From Gammaproteobacteria bacterium (GTDB lineage Bacteria > Pseudomonadota > Gammaproteobacteria > JABHGC01), in the NCBI GenBank assembly GCA_027077805.1, contig JALWTS010000033.1:105133-169132 (forward strand): a stretch of DNA of 64,000 nt. The letters run 5' to 3'. Below the pieces are notes generated by a model. That model made no database searches. It was given only the letters and a program-made list of their open reading frames with translations, and had not been told where the DNA came from. Position numbers and translations under genes: made by a program. This document shows, in pieces, positions 1-8,900 of the stretch (position 1 is the stretch's first letter; each line of letters opens with the position of its first letter).

Positions 1-1
1 A

Positions 2-1258
2 GTTTATCATAAAGTACCTTTGCAACAGGCACAGTTATCCGAATTAAGCTCAAGCGACAATCAAGCGATTATTAAAAAATTAGGTGACGATAAAAGCTAT
101 GATACTTACCGACAAGGGCAACGTTATCATGTGATTGAACGGCATTATGCCATTTTTCCCCAACAAGTCGGCAAATTAAGCATTTATCCCATTCAGTTTG
201 AAGCAGAATTAGCCTCACGACAACGACATAATTTTTGGTCATTACCCAGTAGTCAGATTCAGCGACTACGCAGTCAACAACTGACGGTTGAGGTCAAAGC
301 CATACCTGATTCGGTGAAACAAGGCTGGCTACCTTCCAAACAAGTCCAGTTAGTAGAAACATGGGATAAACCGATTGATAATTGGCAACAAGGGGAAACT
401 TTAACTCGCACTATTGCTTTAATGGTTGATGATCAAGTTGCCTCACAATTGCCAGACATTCCCTTAGATTATCCTGATGCCATAAAAATTTATCCAGATC
501 AACCCGAATTAAAAAATAAAATGGATAATCAATCAATAGTTGCCATTCGCCAACAAAAAATTGCCATTCGACCTACTCAAGCAGGTCAATATATTTTACC
601 TGAGATTCAAATCCCTTGGTGGAATGTTTTGACAGAGCGTTTAGAATATGCAAGTTTACCTGCAAGGACGATTAATATTGTTAATACTATGTCTAATCAA
701 GCACAAGCAACTGATAATACTATGGTGCTTGATGATGTTGCTGATGTGTCAATAACAGCGCCTGAGCCTTATATTCCTTCATGGTTATGGGCAATTGTAG
801 TGTTTTTGAGTTTAGGATGGTTAACGACGATGTGGTTATGGTGGCGTGCGTTACAGATTGCTAATAATATATCACCATCTTTAAAGACTACTATCGCTAA
901 TGCTTCCGATAATTTATCTAGTACAGAATTAGAACAACAATTAAAACAAGCGTGTTTATCTAATCAACCTCAACAAGCGAAAAAAATACTACTACAATGG
1001 GGACGATTACTGCCTGATAAAGCAAATATTACTCATTTAGAACATTTAGTCGATGATACTGAATCCCGTTTCTATCAACAAATTAGTCAACTGAATCAAA
1101 CCTTATATTCACCAGATAAGCCGATTTGGCATGGTGAGGCATTATGGCAGGCGTTTTTGGATTTTAAACAAACGCATCCGCCTGTTTCAACTCAGCTTAA
1201 ATCTGATGATAAACTCGTCGCATTACGTTGGAATTTTGACCGCAAAGCTGGTCATTGA
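2..1258 (+). CDS. BatD-like (oxygen tolerance) protein, 5' end outside window
   Basis: The reading frame is open from the left edge (codons start at base 2), so the N-terminus is missing; the TTG at 20 is probably an internal codon. The visible part is an extracytoplasmic beta-rich region ending near base 700, a single membrane segment around WLWAIVVFLSLGWLTTMWLW (about bases 781-840), and a cytoplasmic helical tail. This is the layout of BatD, a membrane protein encoded with the MoxR ATPase and VWA-domain proteins BatA/BatB in Bacteroides aerotolerance-type operons and widespread in Proteobacteria. Its partners would lie upstream, outside the window. It converges with the pyrC' gene. Family assignment comes from architecture and general sequence character; biochemical function is not established for the family. 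Confidence 0.7.
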   Translation, partial: VYHKVPLQQAQLSELSSSDNQAIIKKLGDDKSYDTYRQGQRYHVIERHYAIFPQQVGKLSIYPIQFEAELASRQRHNFWSLPSSQIQRLRSQQLTVEVKAIPDSVKQGWLPSKQVQLVETWDKPIDNWQQGETLTRTIALMVDDQVASQLPDIPLDYPDAIKIYPDQPELKNKMDNQSIVAIRQQKIAIRPTQAGQYILPEIQIPWWNVLTERLEYASLPARTINIVNTMSNQAQATDNTMVLDDVADVSITAPEPYIPSWLWAIVVFLSLGWLTTMWLWWRALQIANNISPSLKTTIANASDNLSSTELEQQLKQACLSNQPQQAKKILLQWGRLLPDKANITHLEHLVDDTESRFYQQISQLNQTLYSPDKPIWHGEALWQAFLDFKQTHPPVSTQLKSDDKLVALRWNFDRKAGH

Positions 1259-1406
1259 TCGGATTGTTCAATCCATTTCAGCGATGAATGCAGAGTTTAA
1301 AAGCCTAAATAAGGTTGATAATATTTTATATCGTCATTATTTTTTGTTAATTATTTGATCATATTCGATATTTTGTGGGGGATGCCCCAGACTCCCTTAG
1401 TTATTT

Positions 1407-2705
1407 TCAATTTATTGAGATTGATGAATCTTGATAAACCACTTCTCCCCGATACAAAGTATATTTAACCCGTCCTTGTAAGGGCCAGCCTAAAAATGGT
1501 GTGTTATATGCTTGGCTATACATATTATCTTGAGTTAAAGTCCATTCAGTATTCGTATCTATAATACAAATATTGGCCCAAACGTCTGGATTTAGGGAGC
1601 CAGCATTGATTTGTAAAATTTGTGCGGGTTGCCAGCTTAATAATGAAACCATTTGGCTTAGACTGATGGTATTATCATTAACTAAGCGTAAGGCTAAGGG
1701 AATAAAACTATCTAAGCTGGAAATTCCGGGTAAACTGCTGGGAAAGGGGGCGAGTTTTGCGTCTTGGGTTAATGGGGTGTGATCTGAACAAATGGCTTGA
1801 ATTGTACCATTAGCAATACCTTGTTTTAAGCCCAGTTGGTCTTGTTCCGTACGCAAAGGCGGAATCACATGGCAGTTGGTATTAAAATCAGCCACATCCA
1901 TGTCAGTTAAATATAAATGGGAAATGCTAACATCGGCTGTTACAGGTAAGCCTTGTTGTTGGGCTTTGCTCACCATTTCTACCGATTTATGACAGCTTAA
2001 ACGACAAAAATGGGCTCGGACACCTGTTTGTTCGATTAGGGCTAAATCTCTGGCAATGGCAATGGTTTCTGCTGCTTCTGGAATGCCAGTTAAACCTAAT
2101 CTTAAGCTCACTTTCCCTTCATGCATACAGCCATGTCGTTGTAGCCAATGATCTTGGGCGTAAATAAAAACTAATAAGTCGTGAGTGCTGGCATATTCTA
2201 AGGCTCGACGTAAGACTAGGGTATCAGAAATAGCATAAACCCCATTGCTTACGGCAATACAGCCTGCTTGTTGTAAGGATACCATTTCACTTAAATGCTC
2301 ACCTGCTAATTCTTTGCTTAAACTGCCAATGGGTAAAATTTGTAGTTGTTTGTTAGAATGATGTACCATTTTCGCTACCGCAGGTGTGTCAATATAGGGA
2401 CGTTGATGGGGAGGGCAACATAAGGTGGTAATCCCATTGGCTTGGGCTGCTTCACATTCTCGGTTAAAATTAAATTTTGGTTCGATTTCAGGTGATTTTA
2501 GATGGAGATTTAAATCTACCAAGCCTGGAATGACTAATAAACCCGTGGCATCAATAATTCTATCTGGGGTAAAGTCAGTGAGATTAGGATGAATCGTAAC
2601 AATTTTTTGCTTGGCAAGATAAAGATTGCTAATACCATCGAAATTTTCAGCAGGGTTGATGATATGAGCATTTTGAATGCAAATTTTTTCAGTGGCGGTT
2701 GACAT
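1407..2705 (-). CDS. pyrC': Dihydroorotase-like protein PyrC' (probably non-catalytic)
   Basis: A 432-aa amidohydrolase-fold protein of the dihydroorotase family, last gene of ruvX-pyrR-pyrB-pyrC'. The N-terminal metal site, usually DxHxH, reads VDLNLHLK here, so the first histidine is Asn. The later HxCHxS-type segment reads AHFCRLS, with the second histidine replaced by Arg. The aspartate in ICSDHTPL is kept. Pseudomonas has the same arrangement, in which an inactive dihydroorotase homologue is needed to assemble active aspartate transcarbamoylase with PyrB. The missing ligands and the gene order indicate that structural role. An active PyrC should be encoded elsewhere. The ATG at 2705 lies 7 bp after the pyrB stop. 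Confidence 0.88.
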   Translation of the reverse strand: MSTATEKICIQNAHIINPAENFDGISNLYLAKQKIVTIHPNLTDFTPDRIIDATGLLVIPGLVDLNLHLKSPEIEPKFNFNRECEAAQANGITTLCCPPHQRPYIDTPAVAKMVHHSNKQLQILPIGSLSKELAGEHLSEMVSLQQAGCIAVSNGVYAISDTLVLRRALEYASTHDLLVFIYAQDHWLQRHGCMHEGKVSLRLGLTGIPEAAETIAIARDLALIEQTGVRAHFCRLSCHKSVEMVSKAQQQGLPVTADVSISHLYLTDMDVADFNTNCHVIPPLRTEQDQLGLKQGIANGTIQAICSDHTPLTQDAKLAPFPSSLPGISSLDSFIPLALRLVNDNTISLSQMVSLLSWQPAQILQINAGSLNPDVWANICIIDTNTEWTLTQDNMYSQAYNTPFLGWPLQGRVKYTLYRGEVVYQDSSISIN

Positions 2706-2712
2706 ATTGGAT

Positions 2713-3672
2713 TTATTGGGATTGTGGTGGGGTTAAAATCATTGACATTACTGCCATACGAATGGCAATACCATAACTGACTTGCTGTAAAATTACTGAG
2801 TGAGGACCATCCGCAACAATAGAATCCATTTCAACGCCACGATTAATCGGGCCTGGATGCATGACAATAACATCAGGTTTGGCAAGTTTAAGTTTATTGG
2901 CTGTTAAGCCATAAAGTTGAAAGTATTCATTTTCACTGGGTAATAACGCCCCTTGCATACGTTCTTTTTGTAATCTTAACATAATAATGACATCAACATC
3001 TTTAATGCCTTGTTCTAAATTATGATAAACTTCAACGCCTAAGGTTTTTATGTGATTGGATAGCAAGGTTTTTGGGGCAATGACTCTAATTTCTCCTGTT
3101 TGCAGTAAATTTAAGGCATGAATTTGGGAACGAGCAACTCTGGAATGTAAAACATCACCTACAATCGCAACGGATAGTTTAGTAAAATCGGTTTTATGAT
3201 GACGAATGGTAAACATATCTAACATTGCTTGGGTTGGGTGGGCGTGGCTACCATCCCCTGCATTAATCACACTCACATCTGGATGGGTGTGTTGGGCAAT
3301 AAAATGAGCAGCACCACTATCGGCATGACGCACAATAAACATATCGCACTGCATGGCTTCAATGGTATGTAAGGTATCAAGTAATGACTCACCTTTTTTA
3401 GTGGCAGAGGTTTTAGGATGAAAGTTTAAAACATCGGCAGATAAACGTTTTGCTGCTAATTCAAAGGTTGTTAAAGTGCGAGTGCTGGGTTCAAAAAATA
3501 AATTAACAATGGTATGACCTCGTAATAAGGGGACTTTTTTGATACTACGCTTAGTGATGCCAACAAATGATTCAGCGGTATCCATAATACTGATTAAATG
3601 TTGATAGCTAAGATCATCAAAGTTTAAAAAATGACGAAGGTGTCCTTGCGAATCAGTTTGTAGCATGGTCAT
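2713..3672 (-). CDS. pyrB: Aspartate carbamoyltransferase catalytic chain
   Basis: Second step of pyrimidine synthesis: carbamoyl phosphate plus aspartate to carbamoyl aspartate. The carbamoyl-phosphate loop is visible as [13 protein letters not shown] near the N-terminus, followed by [12 protein letters not shown] and the C-terminal [14 protein letters not shown]. The protein resembles the longer Pseudomonas-type chain that pairs with a PyrC' partner instead of a PyrI regulatory chain; no pyrI is present. The frame is open to a TTG at 3723, but family proteins begin close to the QGHLRHF segment. The ATG at 3672 is therefore chosen; ATG 3666 is equally possible, and none of the three has a clear ribosome-binding site. 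The gap to pyrR upstream is short, consistent with one operon. Confidence 0.93.
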   Translation of the reverse strand: MTMLQTDSQGHLRHFLNFDDLSYQHLISIMDTAESFVGITKRSIKKVPLLRGHTIVNLFFEPSTRTLTTFELAAKRLSADVLNFHPKTSATKKGESLLDTLHTIEAMQCDMFIVRHADSGAAHFIAQHTHPDVSVINAGDGSHAHPTQAMLDMFTIRHHKTDFTKLSVAIVGDVLHSRVARSQIHALNLLQTGEIRVIAPKTLLSNHIKTLGVEVYHNLEQGIKDVDVIIMLRLQKERMQGALLPSENEYFQLYGLTANKLKLAKPDVIVMHPGPINRGVEMDSIVADGPHSVILQQVSYGIAIRMAVMSMILTPPQSQ

Positions 3673-3746
3673 ATTGGGGGAATGAGTATTAATCTTGGCT
3701 AATAATGTACCTGATTTTGGCAAAAATATCTAATGTTAAAACAAGT

Positions 3747-4253
3747 TTAATTATTGGTGAGAATTTCTAATTTTAGTGGCTTAGGGCCAGTTATTTTTAT
3801 CTGTTGGTGTTTTGACAATTGCCATGAATGTCCAATAATATCGGCTTGAATGGGTAATTCTCGACCATTGCGTTCTGCTAATACCACTAATAATACAGAG
3901 GCAGGTCGGCCATAGTCAAAAATTTCATTTAAAGCGGCACGAATAGTACGTCCTGTATATAATACATCATCGACTAAGATAATATGCTGATCTTCAACAG
4001 TAAAAGGCAGTTGTGAGGGTTTAACGCTAGGGTTAATGCCAATTTTAGTAAAATCATCACGATAAAATGAAATATCTAAATAACCCAATTTGCTATTGAG
4101 ATTAAGTTGTTGATGTAAATAATCCGCAACCCAAACACCACCTGTATGAATGCCTATCATTTTTGGATGGGTGATCTGTTGTTGTGCCAGCTTGGCTTGC
4201 AGTTGTTGGGAGATGTTGGTAAGCATGGTGTCAATTTCAATTGCAGAGGTCAT
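3747..4253 (-). CDS. pyrR: PyrR bifunctional pyrimidine regulator / uracil phosphoribosyltransferase
   Basis: A 168-aa type I phosphoribosyltransferase. The PRPP-binding loop is plain: ILVDDVLYTGRTIRAAL, preceded by the flexible-loop region. In Gram-positive bacteria PyrR binds pyr mRNA to control attenuation; in Pseudomonas-type operons the homologue sits directly before pyrB, as here. No typical anti-antiterminator could be recognised in the short pyrR-pyrB gap (3724-3746 to the TTG, or to 3672 for the ATG), so the regulatory mode is open. The start codon overlaps the end of ruvX by four bases (ATGA), which shows translational coupling and supports the chosen start. Confidence 0.92.
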   Translation of the reverse strand: MTSAIEIDTMLTNISQQLQAKLAQQQITHPKMIGIHTGGVWVADYLHQQLNLNSKLGYLDISFYRDDFTKIGINPSVKPSQLPFTVEDQHIILVDDVLYTGRTIRAALNEIFDYGRPASVLLVVLAERNGRELPIQADIIGHSWQLSKHQQIKITGPKPLKLEILTNN

Positions 4254-4669
4254 GGATTCTCTCTAAACCAAGTTTCAATAATTAAAGTAGCCGCAATCGC
4301 ATCCAGTCTATCCCGTTTGGGTAATTTTGCTTTAGGACGATGTTGGGTATGGCGTTGCCATGCTTCACGAGTCGTTAAACGCTCATCCACTAAATGTATG
4401 GGTAGGTGATAACGTTGTTTCAGTTGCTCAGCAAATTGGCGTGCAAGTTGGCTAATCAGTTGTTCACTACCATCCATATTGTAAGGTAAGCCAACAACGA
4501 AATCCGTGGGTTGCCATTCTTGGACTAACTTCGTAATTGCTTGCCAGTCTGGTTGTTGCCTATGATAGGGCAGGGTTATTAGGGGGCGCGCTTGTTTGGT
4601 CAGTGTTTGTCCTAAGGCAATGCCAATTTTTTTTTGACCAAAGTCAAAACCTAAGATTTGTTGTAACAT
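4250..4669 (-). CDS. ruvX: Holliday junction resolvase-like YqgF/RuvX
   Basis: A 139-aa RNase H-fold protein, the usual length for the family. Motifs: GFDFGQKKIGIALG at the N-terminus (first catalytic Asp), VVGLPYNMDGSE in the middle, and VDERLTT followed by the C-terminal RDRLDAIAATLIIE carrying the last acidic residue. YqgF proteins act on RNA or branched DNA, with a proposed role in 16S rRNA 5' processing. Its place directly upstream of pyrR matches Pseudomonas; the algH/yqgE gene usually found upstream is absent here and tonB follows instead. Confidence 0.93.
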   Translation of the reverse strand: MLQQILGFDFGQKKIGIALGQTLTKQARPLITLPYHRQQPDWQAITKLVQEWQPTDFVVGLPYNMDGSEQLISQLARQFAEQLKQRYHLPIHLVDERLTTREAWQRHTQHRPKAKLPKRDRLDAIAATLIIETWFRENP

Positions 4670-4708
4670 TAGGCATGTCCTATTTGTGATGACATGAAAT
4701 AAATATCA

Positions 4709-4729
4709 AGGCCAAGCTACTGCTTGCCT
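4709..4729 (-). terminator. Hairpin between tonB and ruvX
   Basis: On the minus strand AGG-CAAGC, loop AGTA, GCTTG-G-CCT form an 8-bp stem with one bulged base. It lies between the tonB stop and the ruvX start. No run of T follows, so it may be an attenuator or mRNA end stabiliser instead of an intrinsic terminator. Confidence 0.3.
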
Positions 4730-4751
4730 AAGATCATTATTGCTCTCTGGA

Positions 4752-5642
4752 TTACTCTCTGGTTTTTAAGCGTTTATCTTTAAACTGCCAGGTGCGTACA
4801 ATGCTTAAAATATTGGCTTGTTCATCATTATCTCGTTGTAAAATATCGTCCGTAATTTTATCAAATGGTGCGGATTTACGCACAATTTTGATGGCAGCAT
4901 TGTCTAAAATTTCATGACCTGAGGATTGTAATAAGATAATATCATGGATCGTACCATCCATATTAACATCAACTTGTAAACGCAACTCACCATAAATATT
5001 ACGTTTAATGGCCTCTTGGGGATAATTTAGATTGCCTGTATATTCAACTTTACGACGCCAAGCCTCTAAATATTGGGCGGGAGCGTATTCTTTCGTATTG
5101 GCACTAATAAATTTCTTTTTGGGCGATTGGGCATAGGCTTGTTCGATTTCACTTAATTGGGAACTTAATTTAGCAATTTCCATATCCTGTTCAATAAGCT
5201 CTTCTGCCGTTAAGGGTTTTTTTATTGGATTTTCTTGCGGTTGTTGCTTATTATTTAACGTCATTTTAGAACGCTGTTGTAAAATTAGCTTTGGACGTAC
5301 AATTTCCACATGTTCTGGCGAAGCTGCTTGCATTTTTTGAGGTGAATGTCCTTGATCTGGGGTAATATTAGGTGTGGACATTTGGCTTGATGGTCGCACT
5401 TTTTCTTGTTCGCTACCGCCACCTTCATGGCTGGCTTGGGCTAAGTATTTCGCATCTTTTGGTGTGGTTTCAGAGCGATGGTGAACCAAAATAATTTCCA
5501 TTGTATTTAAGGTACGATCAGATAATTTTTTGGGAGGAATACTAAAGCCAATGGAAAAAATTAGAATGGCATGAATGCTACCTGCAATAAATAACATAAT
5601 GCCAAATAAATTAGTAGAATTAACGGTATCTTTATCGGTCAT
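4752..5642 (-). CDS. tonB: TonB-like energy transducer
   Basis: A 296-aa protein with the TonB plan: a short cytoplasmic start, one N-terminal membrane segment (LFGIMLFIAGSIHAILIFSI, about residues 12-31), a long hydrophilic periplasmic linker with a predicted helical stretch, and a C-terminal TonB domain from about residue 195 (YPQEAIKRNIYGELRLQVD ... ILSIVRTWQFKD). It would couple the inner-membrane proton gradient to outer-membrane transporters. The linker is less proline-rich than classical TonB. No exbB/exbD is nearby. In Pseudomonas aeruginosa a tonB paralogue (tonB3) occupies the same position next to the twitching-motility cluster and has been linked to pilus function, so a role in pilus assembly is possible here too. 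Confidence 0.85.
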   Translation of the reverse strand: MTDKDTVNSTNLFGIMLFIAGSIHAILIFSIGFSIPPKKLSDRTLNTMEIILVHHRSETTPKDAKYLAQASHEGGGSEQEKVRPSSQMSTPNITPDQGHSPQKMQAASPEHVEIVRPKLILQQRSKMTLNNKQQPQENPIKKPLTAEELIEQDMEIAKLSSQLSEIEQAYAQSPKKKFISANTKEYAPAQYLEAWRRKVEYTGNLNYPQEAIKRNIYGELRLQVDVNMDGTIHDIILLQSSGHEILDNAAIKIVRKSAPFDKITDDILQRDNDEQANILSIVRTWQFKDKRLKTRE

Positions 5643-5746
5643 AATATTTATTTTTAGTCTTGTGGTTTGTTTATTATTATAGTCATTAATTTATAATAAT
5701 GAGCTATTAATGAGGAAATCGTTTTGTTACTGTATTGTTATTAGGT

Positions 5747-7024
5747 TTAATGGTAAGCGATTTCTCTAGCTGCGGCTAGTAATGCTAAGCGTGCGATTAC
5801 ACCATAGGCATAAAAGCGATTAGGTTGGGCATTGGCTTGTTGCTTGCGATCTGGGATAGTACAAGATTTTGCAAAGGCTAAGGGTTGAAATGACATACCT
5901 GGGGCATTAAGATTTTCATTACTTTTACGTTGGCTATGAATGCGATAAAATCCCCCTACTACAAAATGGTCAATCATATATACTACTGGCTCTGCCACGG
6001 CTTGTTGCTCTCCCCAAGTTTCATCCGTATAAATACCTTCTTGAATAATGACCTGGGTAACATTGTTGCCTTCTTTATTTGTCGCCATTTTAGTGCGTTG
6101 TCTGCGGTTTAATTGTCGCACATCGTCCGTGCTATGGGCTGTCATAATTCCCATGCCATAAGTACCCGCATCCGCCTTAACTATCACAAAAGGTGGTCGC
6201 TTAATTTGATATTGTTGATATTTTAGTTGAATGGCGTCGAGTAAGGTTTCAACATTGCGAACTAAGCAATCTTCACCTTCACGTTTCATAAAGTTAATTT
6301 CACCACAGTTGCGATATAATGGATCAATCAACCAAGGGTCTATTTCTAATAATTGAGAAAATTCTTGGCATACTTGTTTGTATTCAAAAAAATGATTAGA
6401 TTTTAGTCGATTAATCCAGCCAAAATGTAGGGGAGGGGCAATATCTTGTTCTAAATTTTCTAAAATTTCTGGACGACCGCCTGATAAATCGTTATTCAGC
6501 AATACCAAGCAAGGGTCAAAATCTTGATCTTTGATGACGAGACGTTGCTTTTTGCGAGTCATAGGATATAAAGTTAGGTTTTGTTTTGAGGGTAATGCAA
6601 TGCTCAATGGTTCTGAGTGTTGTAATGAGCCGATTTTAACTTCAAATCCTGCTAGGTCAATAATATTGGATAAGGTTGCTAAACTTTCTAAATAATAAAG
6701 ATTGCGAGTATGATTTTCGGGAATGATAATAATTTTATAAGCCGTAGGGCAAATTCTTTCAATGGCAGATTGTACGGCATGAATACACAATGCCATAAAG
6801 CCAGGGTTAAGATTGTTAAAGCCTGCTGGAAATAAATTAGTGTCAACGGGTGCCAGTTTAAAACTCGCATTGCGTAAATCAACCGAAGCATAAAATGGTG
6901 CTGGCGTGTCTAGCCATTGATGTCTTAGCCAACCTTCAATAATGGTTTGATGTTTGAGCAAGTGAGTTTCTAATTCTAATAATGGACCAGACAAAGCGGT
7001 AATCAAATGTGGTACAGCATTCAT
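5747..7024 (-). CDS. gshA: Glutamate-cysteine ligase, Acidithiobacillus type
   Basis: About 425 aa. It matches the GshA class first described in Acidithiobacillus and common in sulfur-oxidising and other Proteobacteria, unrelated in length and motifs to E. coli GshA. Visible landmarks are FYASVDLRNASFKLAPVDTN and GFNNLNP near the N-terminus, and a C-terminal ATP-grasp-like region with PFVIVKADAGTYGMGIMT. It makes gamma-glutamylcysteine, the glutathione precursor. The frame extends to a TTG at 7039; the ATG at 7024 is preferred because the five extra residues add nothing recognisable. gshB, which often follows this gene and sits at this locus in Pseudomonas, is not found in the window. Confidence 0.88.
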   Translation of the reverse strand: MNAVPHLITALSGPLLELETHLLKHQTIIEGWLRHQWLDTPAPFYASVDLRNASFKLAPVDTNLFPAGFNNLNPGFMALCIHAVQSAIERICPTAYKIIIIPENHTRNLYYLESLATLSNIIDLAGFEVKIGSLQHSEPLSIALPSKQNLTLYPMTRKKQRLVIKDQDFDPCLVLLNNDLSGGRPEILENLEQDIAPPLHFGWINRLKSNHFFEYKQVCQEFSQLLEIDPWLIDPLYRNCGEINFMKREGEDCLVRNVETLLDAIQLKYQQYQIKRPPFVIVKADAGTYGMGIMTAHSTDDVRQLNRRQRTKMATNKEGNNVTQVIIQEGIYTDETWGEQQAVAEPVVYMIDHFVVGGFYRIHSQRKSNENLNAPGMSFQPLAFAKSCTIPDRKQQANAQPNRFYAYGVIARLALLAAAREIAYH

Positions 7025-7323
7025 AAAATATTTTGCCAATTAAAAATCAATATTCTATCATGTTTATGAGCTTTGAAAAGATTTTGGATTTCGTAAAAAA
7101 TTTTCAGTATTTTTTAGTTCTTGGTATAAAATTAAATAAAATTTAGTTGTGAATTATAAAATCATGCACTACATTTAAAGCAGGATTTGGCTAAAGGTTT
7201 AGTGAAATTTCAAGCAATTTTACTATATTTATTACAAATAATGTTGCAGTTAGCATAATTCGTTGAGTAATTTTTGATTTAATGAGAATGAATCTTAACA
7301 CATAACATAAATGAGGAGTGCCG
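7025..7323. promoter_or_regulatory. Divergent intergenic region gshA / pilG
   Basis: About 300 bp of AT-rich non-coding DNA separates the divergent gshA and pilG genes and must contain promoters for both. No single consensus sigma-70 or sigma-54 site stands out well enough to mark. GAGGAG at 7313-7318 is the pilG ribosome-binding site. Confidence 0.5.
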
Positions 7324-7716
7324 GTGGCAGAGCATGCAGTAGAACCCGATATTGCGGGGTTAAAGATTATGGTGGTAGATGATAGTAAAACTATCCGTCG
7401 GACTGCTGAAACTTTATTAAAAAAGGCAGGATGCGAAGTAATTACCGCAATCGATGGGTTTGAAGCATTATCCAAAATTGTGGATAACAAACCCCATGTT
7501 ATTTTTATTGATATTATGATGCCACGTTTGGATGGTTATCAAACCTGTGCTTTAATTAAACATAATAGGGATTATAAAGCAACACCAGTCATTATGTTAT
7601 CAAGTAAGGATGGTTTGTTTGATAGAGCAAGGGGTCGGATTGTCGGTTCTGAAGAATATTTAACTAAACCTTTTACCAAAGATGAATTATTAGGGGCAAT
7701 TCGAAAATACTCTTGA
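7324..7716 (+). CDS. pilG: Twitching motility response regulator PilG
   Basis: A single-domain CheY-like receiver of 130 aa. The acidic pocket is MVVDDSK (residues 16-22), the phospho-acceptor is D63 in FIDIMMPRLDGYQ, and the C-terminal Lys lies in YLTKPF. The segments MMPRLDGYQTCALIK and PVIMLSSKDGLFD are strongly PilG-like. In Pseudomonas PilG is phosphorylated by ChpA and drives pilus extension and polarity through FimV/FimL. The frame opens at GTG 7318, but that codon overlaps the GAGGAG ribosome-binding site. GTG 7324, five bases after it, is the better start. First gene of the Chp cluster. Confidence 0.95.
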   Translation: MAEHAVEPDIAGLKIMVVDDSKTIRRTAETLLKKAGCEVITAIDGFEALSKIVDNKPHVIFIDIMMPRLDGYQTCALIKHNRDYKATPVIMLSSKDGLFDRARGRIVGSEEYLTKPFTKDELLGAIRKYS

Positions 7717-7819
7717 AAATTAATAAAAACTAAATGTAACATAAAATGATACTATACTATAGGACTAAATTTATTTCGTTTAACTTTCCTCTGCCTTTTA
7801 CTCTTAACTAGGTGATAAA

Positions 7820-8239
7820 ATGAGGTGGTTATTTGGTTTGTTTAAGCCAAGAAAGGGAAAAAACCGGATGGCACGTGTATTAATTGTCGATGATTCTCCA
7901 ACAGAAACTCATGTTCTAAAATCAATTTTGGAACGCAATGGTTATGAAACTTTATCTGCACCTAACGGTGAAGAAGGTATTGAAACGGCAAGACAGGAAC
8001 GCCCTGATCTCATATTGATGGATGTGGTGATGCCTGGTTTAAATGGCTATCAAGCCACGCGACGTTTGAGTCGTGATCCCGTTACATCTTCAATTCCTGT
8101 GCTAATTGTAACCACGAAAAATCAGGAAACAGATAAGGTTTGGGGTTTAAGACAAGGTGCAAAAGGATATATTGTGAAACCTGTGTCTGAGCATGAGTTA
8201 ATGTCTAAAATTAAAGCTGTTTTACCTACGGGGAGATAG
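7820..8239 (+). CDS. pilH: Twitching motility response regulator PilH
   Basis: Second CheY-like receiver of the Chp system. The core starts MARVLIVDDSPTE; the phospho-acceptor Asp is in ILMDVVMPGLNGYQ (D52 of the core, D68 from the first ATG) and the switch Lys in YIVKPV. In Pseudomonas PilH competes with PilG and is thought to act as phosphate sink or retraction regulator. Two starts compete: ATG 7820, preceded by AGGTGA at 7810-7815, gives a 16-residue basic hydrophobic extension (MRWLFGLFKPRKGKNR); ATG 7868 gives the usual length. The extension has a good ribosome-binding site and may be real. The pilI gene follows without a gap. Confidence 0.94.
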   Translation: MRWLFGLFKPRKGKNRMARVLIVDDSPTETHVLKSILERNGYETLSAPNGEEGIETARQERPDLILMDVVMPGLNGYQATRRLSRDPVTSSIPVLIVTTKNQETDKVWGLRQGAKGYIVKPVSEHELMSKIKAVLPTGR

Positions 8240-8242
8240 TTG

Positions 8243-8797
8243 GTGGGAATGCCAAATATGCAAGACCCATTTGATGTTTTGGTCAATATAGAGAATAAAA
8301 GCAGAAAGTATGCTCTCGTACCCGAACAGGAAAAAATGGAAGAATTGTGGCCGGGAATTGCCTTTAAAGTATGTGATGCTAAGGTAGTTTCACCCGTTGG
8401 GCAGATCACTGAAATTATTCACTATCCAGAGCCTTCCATCATTCCGGGTACTAAGATATGGATGAAAGGAATTGCGAATATTCGGGGTAGTTTAGTCCCT
8501 ATTGTTGATTTGCAAGCATTTTTATGTGGTCATGTAATCGTTCCTAATCCACGAAGTCGCTTATTGATGGTTGAGCATCAAAAACAAGATACCGTCTATC
8601 CCTTAGGTTTATTAATTGCTGATGTAATAGGGATGAAACAGTTTCGGCATGAGGAATCTTCCTCTAATATTGCAATGTATTCGGATTTTTTTCAACCTTA
8701 TATGAAAGAATCATTTTACAGAGAAAAGGAGCGATGGGGTGTATTTGATATGACTATTTTATTACAAAATCCTGACTTTTTGGAAGTGACATTATAA
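8243..8797 (+). CDS. pilI: CheW-like adaptor PilI
   Basis: A CheW-domain protein of about 184 aa that should couple PilJ to ChpA. CheW features include PVGQITEIIHYPEPSIIPGT, WMKGIANIRGSLVPIVDLQ, and LLIADVIGMKQFRHEE, as in Pseudomonas PilI. The exact start is uncertain. The frame opens at TTG 8240 directly after the pilH stop; GTG 8243 lies seven bases after GGGGAG (8230-8235) and is chosen; ATG 8249 and ATG 8258 are alternatives, the last giving the family-like start MQDPFDVLVNI. Tight spacing to pilH indicates co-transcription. Confidence 0.93.
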   Translation: MGMPNMQDPFDVLVNIENKSRKYALVPEQEKMEELWPGIAFKVCDAKVVSPVGQITEIIHYPEPSIIPGTKIWMKGIANIRGSLVPIVDLQAFLCGHVIVPNPRSRLLMVEHQKQDTVYPLGLLIADVIGMKQFRHEESSSNIAMYSDFFQPYMKESFYREKERWGVFDMTILLQNPDFLEVTL

Positions 8798-8831
8798 TTA
8801 TTTTTATTTTAAATAGATAATTTTTTTTTTC

Positions 8832-8844
8832 CAACTAAACTAAA
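8832..8844 (+). repeat. 13-bp motif CAACTAAACTAAA upstream of pilJ
   Basis: CAACTAAACTAAA occurs here, 56 bp before pilJ, and again identically at 11077-11089 just before chpA. It may be a shared regulatory site or a coincidence of AT-rich intergenic sequence. Confidence 0.4.
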
Positions 8845-8900
8845 CTGTATAGTGTTTAAACAATAACAATAATAATGCCTGAATTGGGAGAATATCTGCG

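Noticed and set aside
1262..1285. GTTCAATCC resembling a tRNA T-arm
   Set aside because: No acceptor, D or anticodon arms can be built around it.
1131..1358. 75-codon frame overlapping the end of the BatD gene
   Set aside because: It is in another frame of a clear gene, has no family features and no good ribosome-binding site.
1259..1406. Possible terminator GGATTGTTCAATCC after the BatD gene
   Set aside because: The stem is only five or six bp with a very small loop and no T run.
7191..7490. Minus-strand frame overlapping pilG
   Set aside because: Shadow of pilG and its leader; Ser/Ile-rich composition typical of antisense translation of an AT-rich gene.
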